64,000 bases of DNA from Rubrivirga marina (GCF_002283365.1 NZ_MQWD01000001.1:3009749-3073748), one strand, 5' to 3'; positions 1-8,784 are shown, counted from the first letter of the stretch. The notes: generated by a model not told the origin, from the letters alone. Numbers and translations are program-made.

Positions 1-92
1 CCCGCGAGCGCCTCGATCTCGGACCGCTCCGGTCCCGACGGCACGCATCCAGCGGCGCTCGCGGCGAGCAGTATCAGCGCGATAGAACGCAA
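1..92 (-). CDS. Cassette 13: lipoprotein, N-terminal part (runs off window)
   Basis: A TTG start at 92 opens a typical lipoprotein signal peptide: a basic start (LRS), a hydrophobic stretch (IALILLAASAA) and a lipobox ending AAGC, followed by a Ser/Pro/Glu-rich segment. The frame is open to the window edge. The start lies about 12 bp inside the cassette, right after the attC1 core at 104-110, so it has a very short leader. No ATG or GTG offers a better start. The function cannot be told from the 30 visible residues. Confidence 0.55.
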   Translation of the reverse strand, partial: MRSIALILLAASAAGCVPSGPERSEIEALA

Positions 93-103
93 GGGCGAGT
101 GCG

Positions 104-230
104 GTAGAACGAGTGGCCGCTTAGCCGCGACGGGTGGCGCTGGCGGCAGGAACGCTCGACAGGATACGCCGACGCTCTGACGAGCCAAGAACGCTCGCGC
201 CCGGCGTAGGCCTACAGCGGCGAGTTCTGC
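104..230 (-). repeat. attC1 (belongs to cassette 12)
   Basis: Outer core boxes are GTAGAAC (104-110) and GTTCTGC (224-230). Inner arms GCCGCT near 116 and AGCGGC near 216 pair with one extrahelical base, as in folded attC hairpins. The stop codon of the reductase gene lies inside this site. Confidence 0.9.
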
Positions 231-796
231 CGCCCCGCCCCCGACGGCCTGTAGGTCAGCGCCGTGACGCCCGTGTCGAACGACCGAGCCTCGACGAGGT
301 CGAGCGACGCCCGCTCGCTCTCGAACAGCCGCTTCCCCTGCCCCAGCACGACGGGGTACACGAGGAGCCGGTACTCGTCGACCAGGCCCGCCCGGACGAG
401 CGAGCGGACGAGCGTCGCGCTCCCGAACACGAGGAGGTCCCCGCCCGCCCCACCCTTCAGCGACCGGACGGCGGCCTTGGGGTCGTCCCCCAGGTGGCGG
501 CCGTTCCAGCCCCTCCGGTCCACCTCGCCCGGACCGAGCGTCGTCGTAGCGACGTGCTTCGGGAGCGCGTTGATCCGCTCCGCGTACCCGTCCTCGCTCG
601 TCCTCGACGCCCACGCCTCGGCGAAAGCCTCGAACGTGACTCGGCCGAGGACGAGGGCGTCGGCGGCGAACAGCTCGTCCCGCTTGTAGGCGGCGAGCTC
701 GTCCGACCAGTAGGGCATCGTCCACATCGGGTCCTCCATGACCCCGTCGAGCGAGAGGTACTCGGAGACGACGAGACGGCGGGGGCCGTTGTCCAT
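212..796 (-). CDS. Cassette 12: dihydrofolate reductase-family (RibD C-terminal-like) protein
   Basis: A 194-residue protein of the RibD C-terminal/dihydrofolate-reductase fold, probably an NADPH-dependent reductase of unknown substrate. Family hallmarks are visible: an early strand followed by SLDGVMED (about residues 14-21), LVLGRVTFEAF (about 48-58) as the nucleotide-contacting segment, LLVFGSATLVRSL (about 120-132), and a C-terminal LVYPVVLGQGKRLF. The last residues are encoded by the attC1 arm, and TAG at 214-212 lies inside attC. Members of this family are often found as single-gene accessory cassettes. A second, different member lies at 58904-59533. Nothing indicates trimethoprim resistance. 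Confidence 0.85.
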   Translation of the reverse strand: MDNGPRRLVVSEYLSLDGVMEDPMWTMPYWSDELAAYKRDELFAADALVLGRVTFEAFAEAWASRTSEDGYAERINALPKHVATTTLGPGEVDRRGWNGRHLGDDPKAAVRSLKGGAGGDLLVFGSATLVRSLVRAGLVDEYRLLVYPVVLGQGKRLFESERASLDLVEARSFDTGVTALTYRPSGAGRQNSPL

Positions 797-878
797 TGAC
801 GAGAAGGGGGGTGAGAAGGGGCCAGAGATTAGAGAGGCCCTACGACATCGGAACGTCGCAGGGCTACGTACTCAGGCG

Positions 879-1002
879 GCAGAACAGTTTGCGGCTCACC
901 CGCGAAACGCGGTAGGCCTCTCGAATGAGGCAAGTTCAGTGACAGCGCTGGGACGAGGCGAGACGGTCGAGCGTTTCGTCGGCGTGCAGCCTCGAGTCAT
1001 GC
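879..1002 (-). repeat. attC2 (belongs to cassette 11)
   Basis: Core boxes are GCAGAAC (879-885) and the degenerate GTCATGC (996-1002). The inner arm motif GTGCAGCC near 984 is conserved with the other sites. The second box is the most diverged of the set. Confidence 0.8.
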
Positions 1003-1016
1003 CGCACCTCCCGGGC

Positions 1017-2483
1017 TCACTCCTTCCGAGCAGCACGTTCGACGTCCGCCAGCAGCTCGTCCAGCGCCGCGCGGTCGAAGAGCCGCCCCCGCGTCACCAC
1101 CGCCTCGATCCGCTGCGCGTTCGCGATGTCCTCCAGGGGGTCCGCCGACAACAGCACGAGGTCGGCCACCTTGCCCACGTCCACCGTGCCCTGGGTGTCC
1201 ACGGCGTCGAGGTAGCGCGCCGGCTCGAGGGTCGCCGTGCGGAGCGCCTCGGCCTCCGTCAGCCCGATCGCCACGAGCACTACCAACTCGTCGTGGAGAC
1301 CGAAGCCCGCGAAGACGCCCGTGGACCCGGCGTCGGACCCGGCCAGCAGCGGGACCCCGGCCCGGTGCTGCGCCAGGGTGACCGCGCGCTCGAAGCGCGC
1401 GACCTCCGACGCGCGGGGGTCGTCCTGCAAGGAATCGAACTCGTCCTCGTCGTCGACCCAATACTCCCGCTCCTCCCGGGGCAGGTACCGCAGCCGGGGA
1501 TCGTTCCGCCAGTCGAACCCGATCTCACCCGGCAACCTCTCGCCGGCAAACAGGGTCGGGGTGATCCACGTCCCGTTCCTCACCAGCGTCTCGTAGACCC
1601 CGGCGCACTTGGCCGCGTCGTGGCTCTCGATCATCTCCAGCCAGACGGGCATGATCTCCGGCTCGTCCGACTCCAGCTCCGCGCGGAGGCGGCGGCGGAC
1701 CTCGTCCTCCCGCGCCGAGCACTCCTCGGCCACGTTCCCCCAGGCGGCGTGCTCGATGCTCCGCTGGCCGAGCTCGGAGGCCTCGGAGGCCCGGACCCCC
1801 TCCGGGACGTGCCCGGCGAACGGGAGCCCGATCCGGTTCGCCTCGTCGGCGAAGGCGAGGTAGGCGTCGCGGGGGATGAAGTTGTAGACCTTGGCGAGGT
1901 CCACGCCCCGCGCCTTGAGGAGGCGGGCGTGCTCGCGGGCGTGCTCGGGGGTGCCCGGCTGGAACGGGGTGGACCCCTCGTCACCCGGGCCGTCGAGTTG
2001 GGCGCTTCCCGCGACGACACGCGGGCCGACGAGCGTCCCGGCTTCGATCTCCTCCCGCCAGGCCTTGAACTCGTAGACCGACGGGAGCGGGTCGGCGAAC
2101 ACTTCCCAAATGCAGTCCGGCTGCTCCGACCCGAAGCAGTCCGACGACATGTTCCGGATCCCCGTGACCCCGTTGGCGACGAAGAGCGGGAAGAAGACGT
2201 CGCGGGTGATGGGGATCGACGAGGTGTGGGCGTGCATGTCCCAGAGGCCGGGGATGAGGAACCGCCCCCGCCCGTCGACGACCGTGGCACCCGGGGGGAC
2301 CTCCACCTCGCCCGACGGGCCGACGCTCGTGATGCGGTCGCCCGAGACGACGACGGTCCTGCCCGGTTTGGCCACGCCCTCCTCCACGTCGATGACTGTG
2401 ACGTCGGTGAAGGCGATCGGCTGGGCCGTGGCAGCGCCCGCCGCAAGCAGGAGGGCGGCGAGGAGTGGCGCGGTCTGTCTCAT
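1017..2483 (-). CDS. Cassette 11: secreted amidohydrolase-family protein
   Basis: A 488-residue metal-dependent hydrolase of the amidohydrolase superfamily (imidazolonepropionase/prolidase-like branch), exported by an N-terminal signal peptide (LLAALLLAAGAATAQ). Metal-ligand motifs are present in order: MHAHTS (HxH), LAKVYNF carrying the usual carboxylated lysine, FAGHVPEG and RSIEHAAWG (histidines), and AGSDAG with the final aspartate. A C-terminal composite-domain strand, VADLVLLSADPLEDI, is typical. ATG at 2483 was preferred because it starts exactly at the signal peptide; an ATG at 2495 is also in frame. This is unusually long for a cassette gene. The substrate is not predictable. Confidence 0.87.
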   Translation of the reverse strand: MRQTAPLLAALLLAAGAATAQPIAFTDVTVIDVEEGVAKPGRTVVVSGDRITSVGPSGEVEVPPGATVVDGRGRFLIPGLWDMHAHTSSIPITRDVFFPLFVANGVTGIRNMSSDCFGSEQPDCIWEVFADPLPSVYEFKAWREEIEAGTLVGPRVVAGSAQLDGPGDEGSTPFQPGTPEHAREHARLLKARGVDLAKVYNFIPRDAYLAFADEANRIGLPFAGHVPEGVRASEASELGQRSIEHAAWGNVAEECSAREDEVRRRLRAELESDEPEIMPVWLEMIESHDAAKCAGVYETLVRNGTWITPTLFAGERLPGEIGFDWRNDPRLRYLPREEREYWVDDEDEFDSLQDDPRASEVARFERAVTLAQHRAGVPLLAGSDAGSTGVFAGFGLHDELVVLVAIGLTEAEALRTATLEPARYLDAVDTQGTVDVGKVADLVLLSADPLEDIANAQRIEAVVTRGRLFDRAALDELLADVERAARKE

Positions 2484-2530
2484 GGTGGGCCTCAATCAGG
2501 CGGGACCAAGAGACAGAATAGGGATGTGCG

Positions 2531-2661
2531 GCAGAACAGATGGCGGCTCACCCGCGAAGGGGCAACGGCCGCTGGCGGTAGTTCGGAGCGGAGGATACGC
2601 CGGGGGCCAGACAACGCGAGGACGCTAGATCCCTTCGTCGGCGTGCAGCCGCGGGTTAGAG
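2531..2661 (-). repeat. attC3 (belongs to cassette 10)
   Basis: Core boxes are GCAGAAC (2531-2537) and GTTAGAG (2655-2661). The spacer is nearly the same as in attC4, including an ACGCTAGA..CCCTTCGTCGGCGTGCAG segment, so these two sites share recent ancestry. Confidence 0.88.
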
Positions 2662-2777
2662 GGTCTGAGCACAACGGAGGCCATAGGCCTGCCTTGCATC
2701 GGTGAGTCATGGCCCGGCGCTAAGTCGGAGGGGCCGAGTCGCAAGAGAGGCGACGAGCGTCGGTGCATGTAGCAAGG

Positions 2778-4430
2778 TCAGGGGAGGCGGCGGAACGCGA
2801 GACCCGTGACGCGGGTGGTGGTGAGCCGGAAGCCAACGGCCCTTCCCCCCGCGTCCCGCTCAAAGGCCAAGCGGCTCGTCAGCGTCATGTCATCGAACGG
2901 ATCTGCCAGCACGAGCACGTCCCGGTCGTCCGGCGCGAGTGGGCGGGCCGGGAAGGAGCGGCGGTAGAGCGAGAGCGTTTCGCCCTCGGCCCGGATCGTC
3001 CAGTCGGCGTCGAGCTCGTCGGATCGGTAGGTGCCGACGAACGCGGTGAGGTCGGCGGCAGTCGGCGTCCACGGCGCCTCCGTCCACCGGCGGAACGTGC
3101 CGCGCCAGCCGGGCCGGGAGACGACGAGTGAGTCCCCGCCGAACGCGAACGTGAGCGGGCCCTCGAGGAAGGTGCCCCCGCCCACCGGGACGGTCTCGTA
3201 GACGTCGCCGCCGTAGCGGTAGGCCAGCGTCCCGCCCTCCACGAAGAACGTCAGTCGCTCGTCGCCCCCTTCGCGCCACTCGCCCGCCCACCGGGCCAGC
3301 TCCGCGTCGGGGACCTCGACCCGGACCGCCTCCGGCGCAGGGGCCTCGGGCGGGAAGGCGCCAGCGAGGTAGAGGTCGGCGAGGCGGTACGCGAGCGCCG
3401 AGGCACCGGGGCCATCCTCGTGGTTGCAGAGCACGGCGGTCGCCCAGCGCTGCGCGGGGAAGCGGAGGAAGAAGTAGTCGCCGCCCCCGCCGCCGGTGTG
3501 AGACACGCCGCGGAGCCCCCGGTAGTCGCCGTGCTCCAGCCCGAAAGCGTAGGCCGTCGAGTCGCCCCCGCTCAGGCGGAAGCGGCGGTGCATGAGTGCG
3601 TCCATGCGCGCCCCGCCGCTCCGGCCGTCGGCGAGGTGGCCGTCCCACCGGGCGAGGTCCCCGACCGTCGTCACGACGTTGCTGGCGCCCGTCGCGTAGG
3701 CGAACGCCCACACGAAGTTCCGCCGGAAGCCCTCGTCCGTCCGCGTGTAGTGCTCGGCGCGGCCGGGTACGACGGCCAGCGGGTCCCGGCGCACGAGGGT
3801 GTGTGCCATGCCGAGCGGCGCGAACACCTCGTCGCGCATGAAGTCCGCGAAGGGGCGGCCGTCCACGCGCTCGACGAGGAGGGCGAGGAGGGCGTAGTTC
3901 GTGTTGCCGTACTGGTGCTGCTGGCCGGGCGCGAAGCCGAGCGATCGCTGCCGACCGACTATGTCCCAGAACTGGTCGCGACTGAGCGGGTGGTCGCGGT
4001 TCCACCCGGAGAGCATGAGCAGCACTTCGTAGGCGCGGAGCCCGCTCGTATGGTGGACGAGGTGGCGGACGGTGACCCTCCCGCCCAGGTCGGGCACCTC
4101 GGGGATGTAGTGACGGATATCGTCGTCGAGCGAGATCTGCCCGCGTCGTTCGAGGAGCGCGATGGCGTAGGCGGTGAACTGCTTCGAGAGCGAGGCGACG
4201 TTGAACCGCGTGGCAGGCGTGATAGGGACGCCGTGCTCGAGGTCCGCCAGCCCGTAACCGCGCGCCAGCACGACCTCGCCCGCGCGCTAGACGCCCACGG
4301 CGCAGCCCGGCCCGTCGGGGCGGTCGACCGGACCGAAGACCGAGTCCACCGCCGCCGCATGCGGGTCCGGCTGTCCGGCCGCCGTGCGGCCGCCCAAAAG
4401 CGCGAGCAGCAGGAGCGCGGTGCGGTACAT
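2778..4430 (-). pseudogene. Cassette 10: beta-lactamase-family serine hydrolase with an internal amber codon
   Basis: A secreted class C beta-lactamase/D-aminopeptidase-like protein. A signal peptide starts at ATG 4430 (MYRTALLLLALLGG). The SxxK motif reads SLSK in ASLSKQFTAYA, the YxN motif is YGNTNY, and an HTGGGGG motif appears later, followed by a C-terminal domain ending RRLP. TAG at 4289-4287 interrupts the frame between signal peptide and catalytic domain (CAVGV*RAGEVVLARGYG). Both sides are in the same frame and read as one protein. As it stands only a 47-residue peptide or an internally initiated, non-exported protein would be made. The neighbouring cassettes are intact, so this looks like a single recent substitution or a sequencing error. 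Confidence 0.8.
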
Positions 4431-4497
4431 CAAGGCGGAGGGGTCGTGAGGGGCGCCCTCCGGCCAGGCGATACTTCTCACTCAGGTTCGGTTAGCC

Positions 4498-4631
4498 ATC
4501 TAACAGATGGCGGCTCACAAGGGTAGCGACCGCTGGCGGTGGTTCGGAGCAGAGGATACGCCTCTGGCACCATAGGCCAGACAACGCGAAAACGCTAGAG
4601 CCCTTCGTCGGCGTGCAGACGCGGGTTATAC
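4498..4631 (-). repeat. attC4 (belongs to cassette 9)
   Basis: Core boxes are ATCTAAC (4498-4504) and GTTATAC (4625-4631). The stop codon of the cassette 9 gene overlaps the second box. Confidence 0.88.
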
Positions 4632-5480
4632 GGCGCTGGCACTCGGGACCATGACGGAACGTGCCCCGAAAAACGGAGCCGCTAATTCCTCGTTGCCTCC
4701 GAGTCGCGCACGCGAGCGGGCCTCGGCCGGGTCGAGCGCATGGTAGAGCGACTTCCAGGCCGTGTCGGGGTCGAGGATGATCGTGGCGTCTGGGTCAGCG
4801 GAGCCGCCTTCGAGTACGTCCCAGGTGCTGTCGCCCCGCACGAGACACCACGCCCCGCCGCCCAGTCCCTCGACCTCGACGACGAGGCACGTCCCCGGTT
4901 CGGCCTCGACTGCGGCGTAGGTGCGGGGGAGCACGCGGACCGAAAGGTCCAGGAGCGGGAGGAGCCACCGCCGCTCGAAAAGTCCCGGCGCGCCCACGGC
5001 GTCGCGGATCTGCATTTGGTGGTGCCACCACTCGGTGTACTCCCGCCCGACGTGCATCCAGTTCTCAGATTCGTCCCCACCGGCCCACGCGACAGAGAAA
5101 AGGGACGGCTCATGCGGGGGCAGCGCGGCATACGTCGCCGCCGCCTCGGGGCCGACGAGGGAGAGCAGGTCAGTCAGCACCCGGGGGCTGAGCCGTTGCG
5201 AAGCTGTGGTCCACTCTGCGTTGAGCCGGTCGAGGAAGCGGACGAGGTCGTCGTAGCCGCCGATGGGTTGATCGGGTGGGGCGAGGTGGTCGTCGCGGAA
5301 TACGGAGAGCGCGCGGAGTTGCCCGTCGAGCAGGTGCGCCGCGACATCACGGACGCGCCAGGACCCAGCGACCGTGGGACGCTCCCAATCGTCATCCGCG
5401 AGACCACGGAGCAGCCGGATTAGCTCCACATGAAGCGGAGCTAGCAGATCCGAGGCGTAGGTGGGGGCGATCGGCTGCAT
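4626..5480 (-). CDS. Cassette 9: DinB/maleylpyruvate-isomerase-like (MDMPI) protein
   Basis: A 284-residue protein resembling the DinB-like four-helix family with an MDMPI (mycothiol-dependent maleylpyruvate isomerase) N-terminal domain. Family features: LLRGLADDDWERPTVAGSWRVRD followed by VAAHLLDGQ supplies the first metal-binding histidine, and the helix HVGREYTEWWHHQMQIRDA supplies the later ones. The C-terminal half (CLVVEVEGL..AWCLVRGD..DATIILDPDTAW) resembles the SCP2-like C-terminal domain of these proteins. It may be a thiol-dependent transferase or isomerase in the cytoplasm; the thiol and substrate are unknown. TAA lies in the attC4 core. No signal peptide is present. Confidence 0.78.
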   Translation of the reverse strand: MQPIAPTYASDLLAPLHVELIRLLRGLADDDWERPTVAGSWRVRDVAAHLLDGQLRALSVFRDDHLAPPDQPIGGYDDLVRFLDRLNAEWTTASQRLSPRVLTDLLSLVGPEAAATYAALPPHEPSLFSVAWAGGDESENWMHVGREYTEWWHHQMQIRDAVGAPGLFERRWLLPLLDLSVRVLPRTYAAVEAEPGTCLVVEVEGLGGGAWCLVRGDSTWDVLEGGSADPDATIILDPDTAWKSLYHALDPAEARSRARLGGNEELAAPFFGARSVMVPSASAV

Positions 5481-5513
5481 CAGAGGGGCGTAGTTCCCTA
5501 GAAATGGTGCGCC

Positions 5514-5643
5514 GTATAACGGATGGCCGTTCAGCGGCCTAGGGCAGAGAGCACGAAGGTAGATCGGAGCGCTGGAAGCGGCAGTGCTACGGACGGCTGA
5601 GAACGCTGGCGCCCTCGGTCCGCCTGCGGCGGGCGGGTTCTAC
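5514..5643 (-). repeat. attC5 (belongs to cassette 8)
   Basis: Core boxes are GTATAAC (5514-5520) and GTTCTAC (5637-5643). Arms GCCGTT and CGGC are present with the usual spacing. Confidence 0.87.
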
Positions 5644-5707
5644 GGTACCCCTCCCACGAGCGGTGTCACGCCCCGCCCCCGAAAACTCCCTCGTGTCCGC
5701 CGGCCAC

Positions 5708-6874
5708 TCAGCCCGTGCACGCGAACGCGTGGACCCCGCTCGACGCGCTGAGGTAGAGGACCCCGTCGGCCGACGCCGCCTGACCGGGGATCGCCTCGTC
5801 ATCGGCGAGGAGCGGCCCGAGATGCCGGCCCGTCCCGAGGTCGAACAGCGCGCCCCGCTGATCGTCGGCGTAGAGGAGCCCCCCGCACGCGAGCTGAGTG
5901 AAGAACCCGCCCGGACGCTCCACGGCCCAAGCGCGACGGCCCGTCGCCGCGTCGACGGCGAACACGCCGCCCAGCGTGTCCGTGTAGTAAACCCGCCCGC
6001 CTGCGACGACCGGCGCGGCGTTGATCGAGAACGAGCCCGGCGTGTACGGGGCTCGCCACGCGACGGCCCGCGCTCTCCGGCTCACGGCGACGACCTCCTG
6101 GCCGCCGGAGTCCGTATAGAGGACGAGGTCGCCGGAGAACGCCAGCGCGCTCCCCTCCCGGTCCGTCTCCGGCCCTCCGTCGACGACCCGCCACCGCTCG
6201 GTCCCAGTGGCCGGGTCGAGTGCGGCGACGGCGGCGGCCGAGTAGATCGCGGGGGGGGCGTACTCGCCCGAGAACGAGACGAAGAGGTCGTCGCCGTCGG
6301 GGGCGAGCGTGGCCGCCGCCATGCGGATTCCCTTCCAACCTGGCCCCTCGAACGTGCGCTCCCAGACCAACTCGCCCGTCCGAGCGTCGACGGCCACGAC
6401 CCGGCCGGTTCCGTCGGCGGCGCCGGCGACGCCGCCGTAGACGCGGGCCGCATCGGCGTCGGCGTCAACGAGTTGGAACGAGTCCTCGGCCCGGCCGGTC
6501 CCGTGGCGCCAGAGGACGCGGCCAGTCCGGGCATCGAGGGCGTAGAGGTAGTCGCCGGGGCAGTAGACCACGTCGCCGGCAGGGACGACCGTGCACGGCC
6601 CGACGACGGTCTGGCGCCAGGCCTCGGCCCCGTCCCGACGGTCGTAGGCGACGAGGGCTCGGCCGTCGCCGACCCGCTCGCGGATGGCGTAGAACCGGTC
6701 GGCGTCGACGGCCCCCTTCCGGATGGTCGAGAACGCGATGCCGACGGGCTGCCCGGCCGTCCAGAGCGTCTCGAGCGTCGGGCTAACCTGGTCGATGTCT
6801 GCCGTCTCTGCCGTCGAGCAGGCCGCGAGAGCGAGGCCAGCGAGGGTGAGGGCGAGGGCGACGTGGACGTTCAA
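5708..6874 (-). CDS. Cassette 8: PQQ/WD-like beta-propeller lipoprotein
   Basis: About 388 residues. A lipoprotein signal peptide ends in LALAAC and is followed by beta-propeller blades of the PQQ-enzyme/BamB-like repeat type. Each blade carries an LDARTGRVLWR-like motif (YALDARTGRVLW, VAVDARTGELVWER, AALDPATGTERWR, FAVDAATGRRAWAV). It is probably anchored in a membrane facing the periplasm; no catalytic PQQ residues are evident. The start is uncertain: TTG at 6874 places the signal peptide best, and GTG at 6907 adds 11 residues. The frame remains open further upstream to 7456, but that part crosses attC6 and the 7079-7472 insertion and is not coding. Confidence 0.8.
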   Translation of the reverse strand: MNVHVALALTLAGLALAACSTAETADIDQVSPTLETLWTAGQPVGIAFSTIRKGAVDADRFYAIRERVGDGRALVAYDRRDGAEAWRQTVVGPCTVVPAGDVVYCPGDYLYALDARTGRVLWRHGTGRAEDSFQLVDADADAARVYGGVAGAADGTGRVVAVDARTGELVWERTFEGPGWKGIRMAAATLAPDGDDLFVSFSGEYAPPAIYSAAAVAALDPATGTERWRVVDGGPETDREGSALAFSGDLVLYTDSGGQEVVAVSRRARAVAWRAPYTPGSFSINAAPVVAGGRVYYTDTLGGVFAVDAATGRRAWAVERPGGFFTQLACGGLLYADDQRGALFDLGTGRHLGPLLADDEAIPGQAASADGVLYLSASSGVHAFACTG

Positions 6875-6957
6875 CGGGTAGGGGGCTGAGACCACGACGT
6901 AGTTCACATGGCTGAGACTGGAAGTCAAGCCGGCTTGTGGTTCCAATCTGGTGTGCC

Positions 6958-7479
6958 GTAGAACAGTTGACCGCTCAGCCGCTCCAAACTGAGGGCTGGC
7001 GGGTAGACGAGCGACAGAATACACGATGCTTGGACGAGCCGAGTACGCTGACGTCTGGGGTCGGCCTGCAGCGGTGAGATACTTCCAAGAAGCAGGGCGG
7101 TGCCCTATACTTCTCCCAACCCCAGTGGCCGGACCGTCAAGCCCGCACGCTGAACGGGCGCCGTCTTCGGCGTCGTCCATGTGGGAATGGGAAGGCGGTC
7201 CTGGCGCCCGCGACGTGTATCTGAGACGCCCCGCCTCGGTGGGGCAGCGGACGGACCGGCGACGGTCCCCGTCCACTCGATGAGGGGTCTGGCCGCCGCC
7301 GGGGCCTTCGGGGCCGACGAGCGGACGGCACCCACCGATACGAGTCGGCCGCCACAGCGAGGGGAGCAGGACGCCGCCCGGCGAGTGCCGGTGCCGGGGG
7401 CAGGGCCTCACCCGGAGCCCCCGTCTCGTCGTGCACTGGCGCCATGCTCGACTCACTCAACTTCTTTGAGGGGTTATGC
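6958..7479 (-). repeat. attC6 (belongs to cassette 7), split by an insertion
   Basis: The left part runs from GTAGAAC (6958-6964) through the conserved CCTGCAGCGGTGAG to 7078. The other core box, GTTATGC, is found at 7473-7479 after a 0.4-kb insertion. Rejoining the two parts restores a site of normal length and structure. Confidence 0.8.
7079..7472. mobile_element. Transposase-less insertion in attC6 with IS1111-like ends
   Basis: About 394 bp sit exactly where the IS110-family element sits in attC12. The left end ATACTTCCAAGAAGCAGG resembles the left end of that IS (ATCCTTCCAATCAGGAG), and both right ends finish in GGGG before the TT of the core box. Short subterminal inverted repeats (AAGAAG, matched by CTTCTT near the right end) mirror the AATCAGG repeat of the complete element. 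No transposase-like reading frame is present. It may be a deletion derivative or a non-autonomous element moved in trans. Confidence 0.55.
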
Positions 7480-8244
7480 GGCCATTGGATACACTATCAT
7501 GCCGATGCTGAGGTGCGCAGTGCTTTCTGACGGAATGACTTTCTTAAAATCCACAGCGCTGCTGACGCCGTTTATAAATAGCTGCGTCATTTCGCTGTCA
7601 GGGTTGATGGACGCCGTGTGGTCGGGCCAGTAGGTGGCTCTCAGTAGCAGGTGCTTAAGCGCGAGTCCTATAACGTATGATCGCTTTTGATGCCGATCAT
7701 TCTTCTGCACCACAGTCTCCTCAGGACCAAGGACCATCAGGTTCTGACTCTGGGCAAGCTCTCTCCCGGCTACGATTGATTTGGACAACCCTACCTCCAC
7801 CAGGACGCCGCGGGGAGGATTGCTACTATTGTACAAATTGCGATAGTGAACCTTGGTAACTATTTTGCGATAGTTAGTTCCGGCATTTATCATAAGGATT
7901 GTTTTGAATGCCCATCCAGCCACAATGCGAGACTGCTCGTTGCTCCACGGCGCTGCATTCACCCCCTCATCGGCAGCGTTCTTCAGCAGTGGCATCGCTC
8001 GAGATTCGAGCCTGCTCATCCACCCGTTGTTGCACGACTGGCACACTTGCCCAAATACAAACGAATTATCAGATTGGGTCCGCTCGTCGAGTAGCTTTAG
8101 CCCCGTCATAGGGGATCCAAAGTGGCGGCCTACGATGACCTTGCTGTCGCTCGTGTCATCAAACTCATGAATCCACTTCGGCCAGATGTGCTCCTTCGCC
8201 CTGTCGCCTGTCTCAAAGCAAAATATGCATTTGACGCGGGCCAT
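7474..8244 (-). CDS. Cassette 7: HNH endonuclease-like protein
   Basis: 256 residues with an N-terminal zinc-knuckle arrangement: CIFC at residues 6-9, KEHIWPKW at about 17-24 and CQSCNNGWM at about 68-76. This Cys-His-Cys-Asn order is typical of HNH-type nucleases or their relatives. The C-terminal two thirds contain KTILMINAG and LALKHLLL, with no other motif I recognise. The gene is clearly more AT-rich than its neighbours and uses A/T-ending codons (AAT, AAA, ATA), so it was probably acquired recently from a different background. TAA overlaps the attC6 core box. A defence or mobile-DNA role is possible but not shown. Confidence 0.65.
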   Translation of the reverse strand: MARVKCIFCFETGDRAKEHIWPKWIHEFDDTSDSKVIVGRHFGSPMTGLKLLDERTQSDNSFVFGQVCQSCNNGWMSRLESRAMPLLKNAADEGVNAAPWSNEQSRIVAGWAFKTILMINAGTNYRKIVTKVHYRNLYNSSNPPRGVLVEVGLSKSIVAGRELAQSQNLMVLGPEETVVQKNDRHQKRSYVIGLALKHLLLRATYWPDHTASINPDSEMTQLFINGVSSAVDFKKVIPSESTAHLSIGMIVYPMAA

Positions 8245-8269
8245 AAAGCGATTGGCTGGCTCGGAGGCC

Positions 8270-8394
8270 GCATAACAGTTGGCGATTCAGCCGCCGCACA
8301 CAGCACGATGACCAGACGGAGCGGAGGATACGCCGACGTGCGGGTGAGGCAAGAACGCTGACGTGTGCGGTCGGCCTGCAAGCGCTGGTTAGCT
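8270..8394 (-). repeat. attC7 (belongs to cassette 6)
   Basis: Core boxes are GCATAAC (8270-8276) and GTTAGCT (8388-8394). The inner arm segments are CGATTCAGCCGCCG and GGCCTGCAAGCG. Confidence 0.9.
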
Positions 8395-8766
8395 GCCCGT
8401 GCTCGGGTCCGAGTCCTCGAACCACACGTTCCGCAGGCGCCGGGTGTACACCTCTGGCTCGTCATCGAACAGATACTCGCGGCCCTCGTCCACCAGCACC
8501 CCCGTCTCGAGGAGCGAATCGACGACATCGTCGGTCATGTCCGTGTATGTCGCCAACTCGTCCCGCGACCCCGAGGGGAACGGCCAGTCGTCGTACGTGT
8601 CGCTGACGAACGCGACGGCGTCGCCTGCGTGGTCTTGGAGGTAGCGCGTCGTGATCGCTGCGGCGACCGGGTTGCCGGCTAACTCGTTCCGGGTCCCGGC
8701 GCCGATATGGGCGAACGAGACGACCTCGCGTTTCGAGTGGTTGACAAGTCGGTAGAAGGCGCCCAT
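8389..8766 (-). CDS. Cassette 6: uncharacterised acidic protein (125 aa)
   Basis: A cytoplasmic-looking 125-residue protein with no signal peptide, starting MGAFYRLVNHSKREVVSF. It has an acidic C-terminal half with VVDSLLETGVLVDEGREYLFD, suggesting a small alpha/beta or winged-helix-like fold. I recognise no family. ATG at 8766 was chosen because the longer frame (to 8877) runs through attC8. TAA is inside the attC7 core box. Small unknown proteins like this are usual integron cargo. Confidence 0.7.
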   Translation of the reverse strand: MGAFYRLVNHSKREVVSFAHIGAGTRNELAGNPVAAAITTRYLQDHAGDAVAFVSDTYDDWPFPSGSRDELATYTDMTDDVVDSLLETGVLVDEGREYLFDDEPEVYTRRLRNVWFEDSDPSTGS

Positions 8767-8784
8767 CGGGTTGGCACGGAGGGC

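Noticed and set aside
738-2705. Long + strand frame of 655 codons opposite the amidohydrolase cassette, and many similar long frames opposite real genes
   Set aside because: They are antisense shadows produced by high GC and codon bias; they are Arg/Pro/Gly-rich and carry no domains, while the opposite strand has clear families.
7079-7472. Coding of a protein within the attC6 insertion (open frames on both strands)
   Set aside because: All frames are low-complexity, and the longest runs on from neighbouring genes. No transposase or cassette protein is recognisable.
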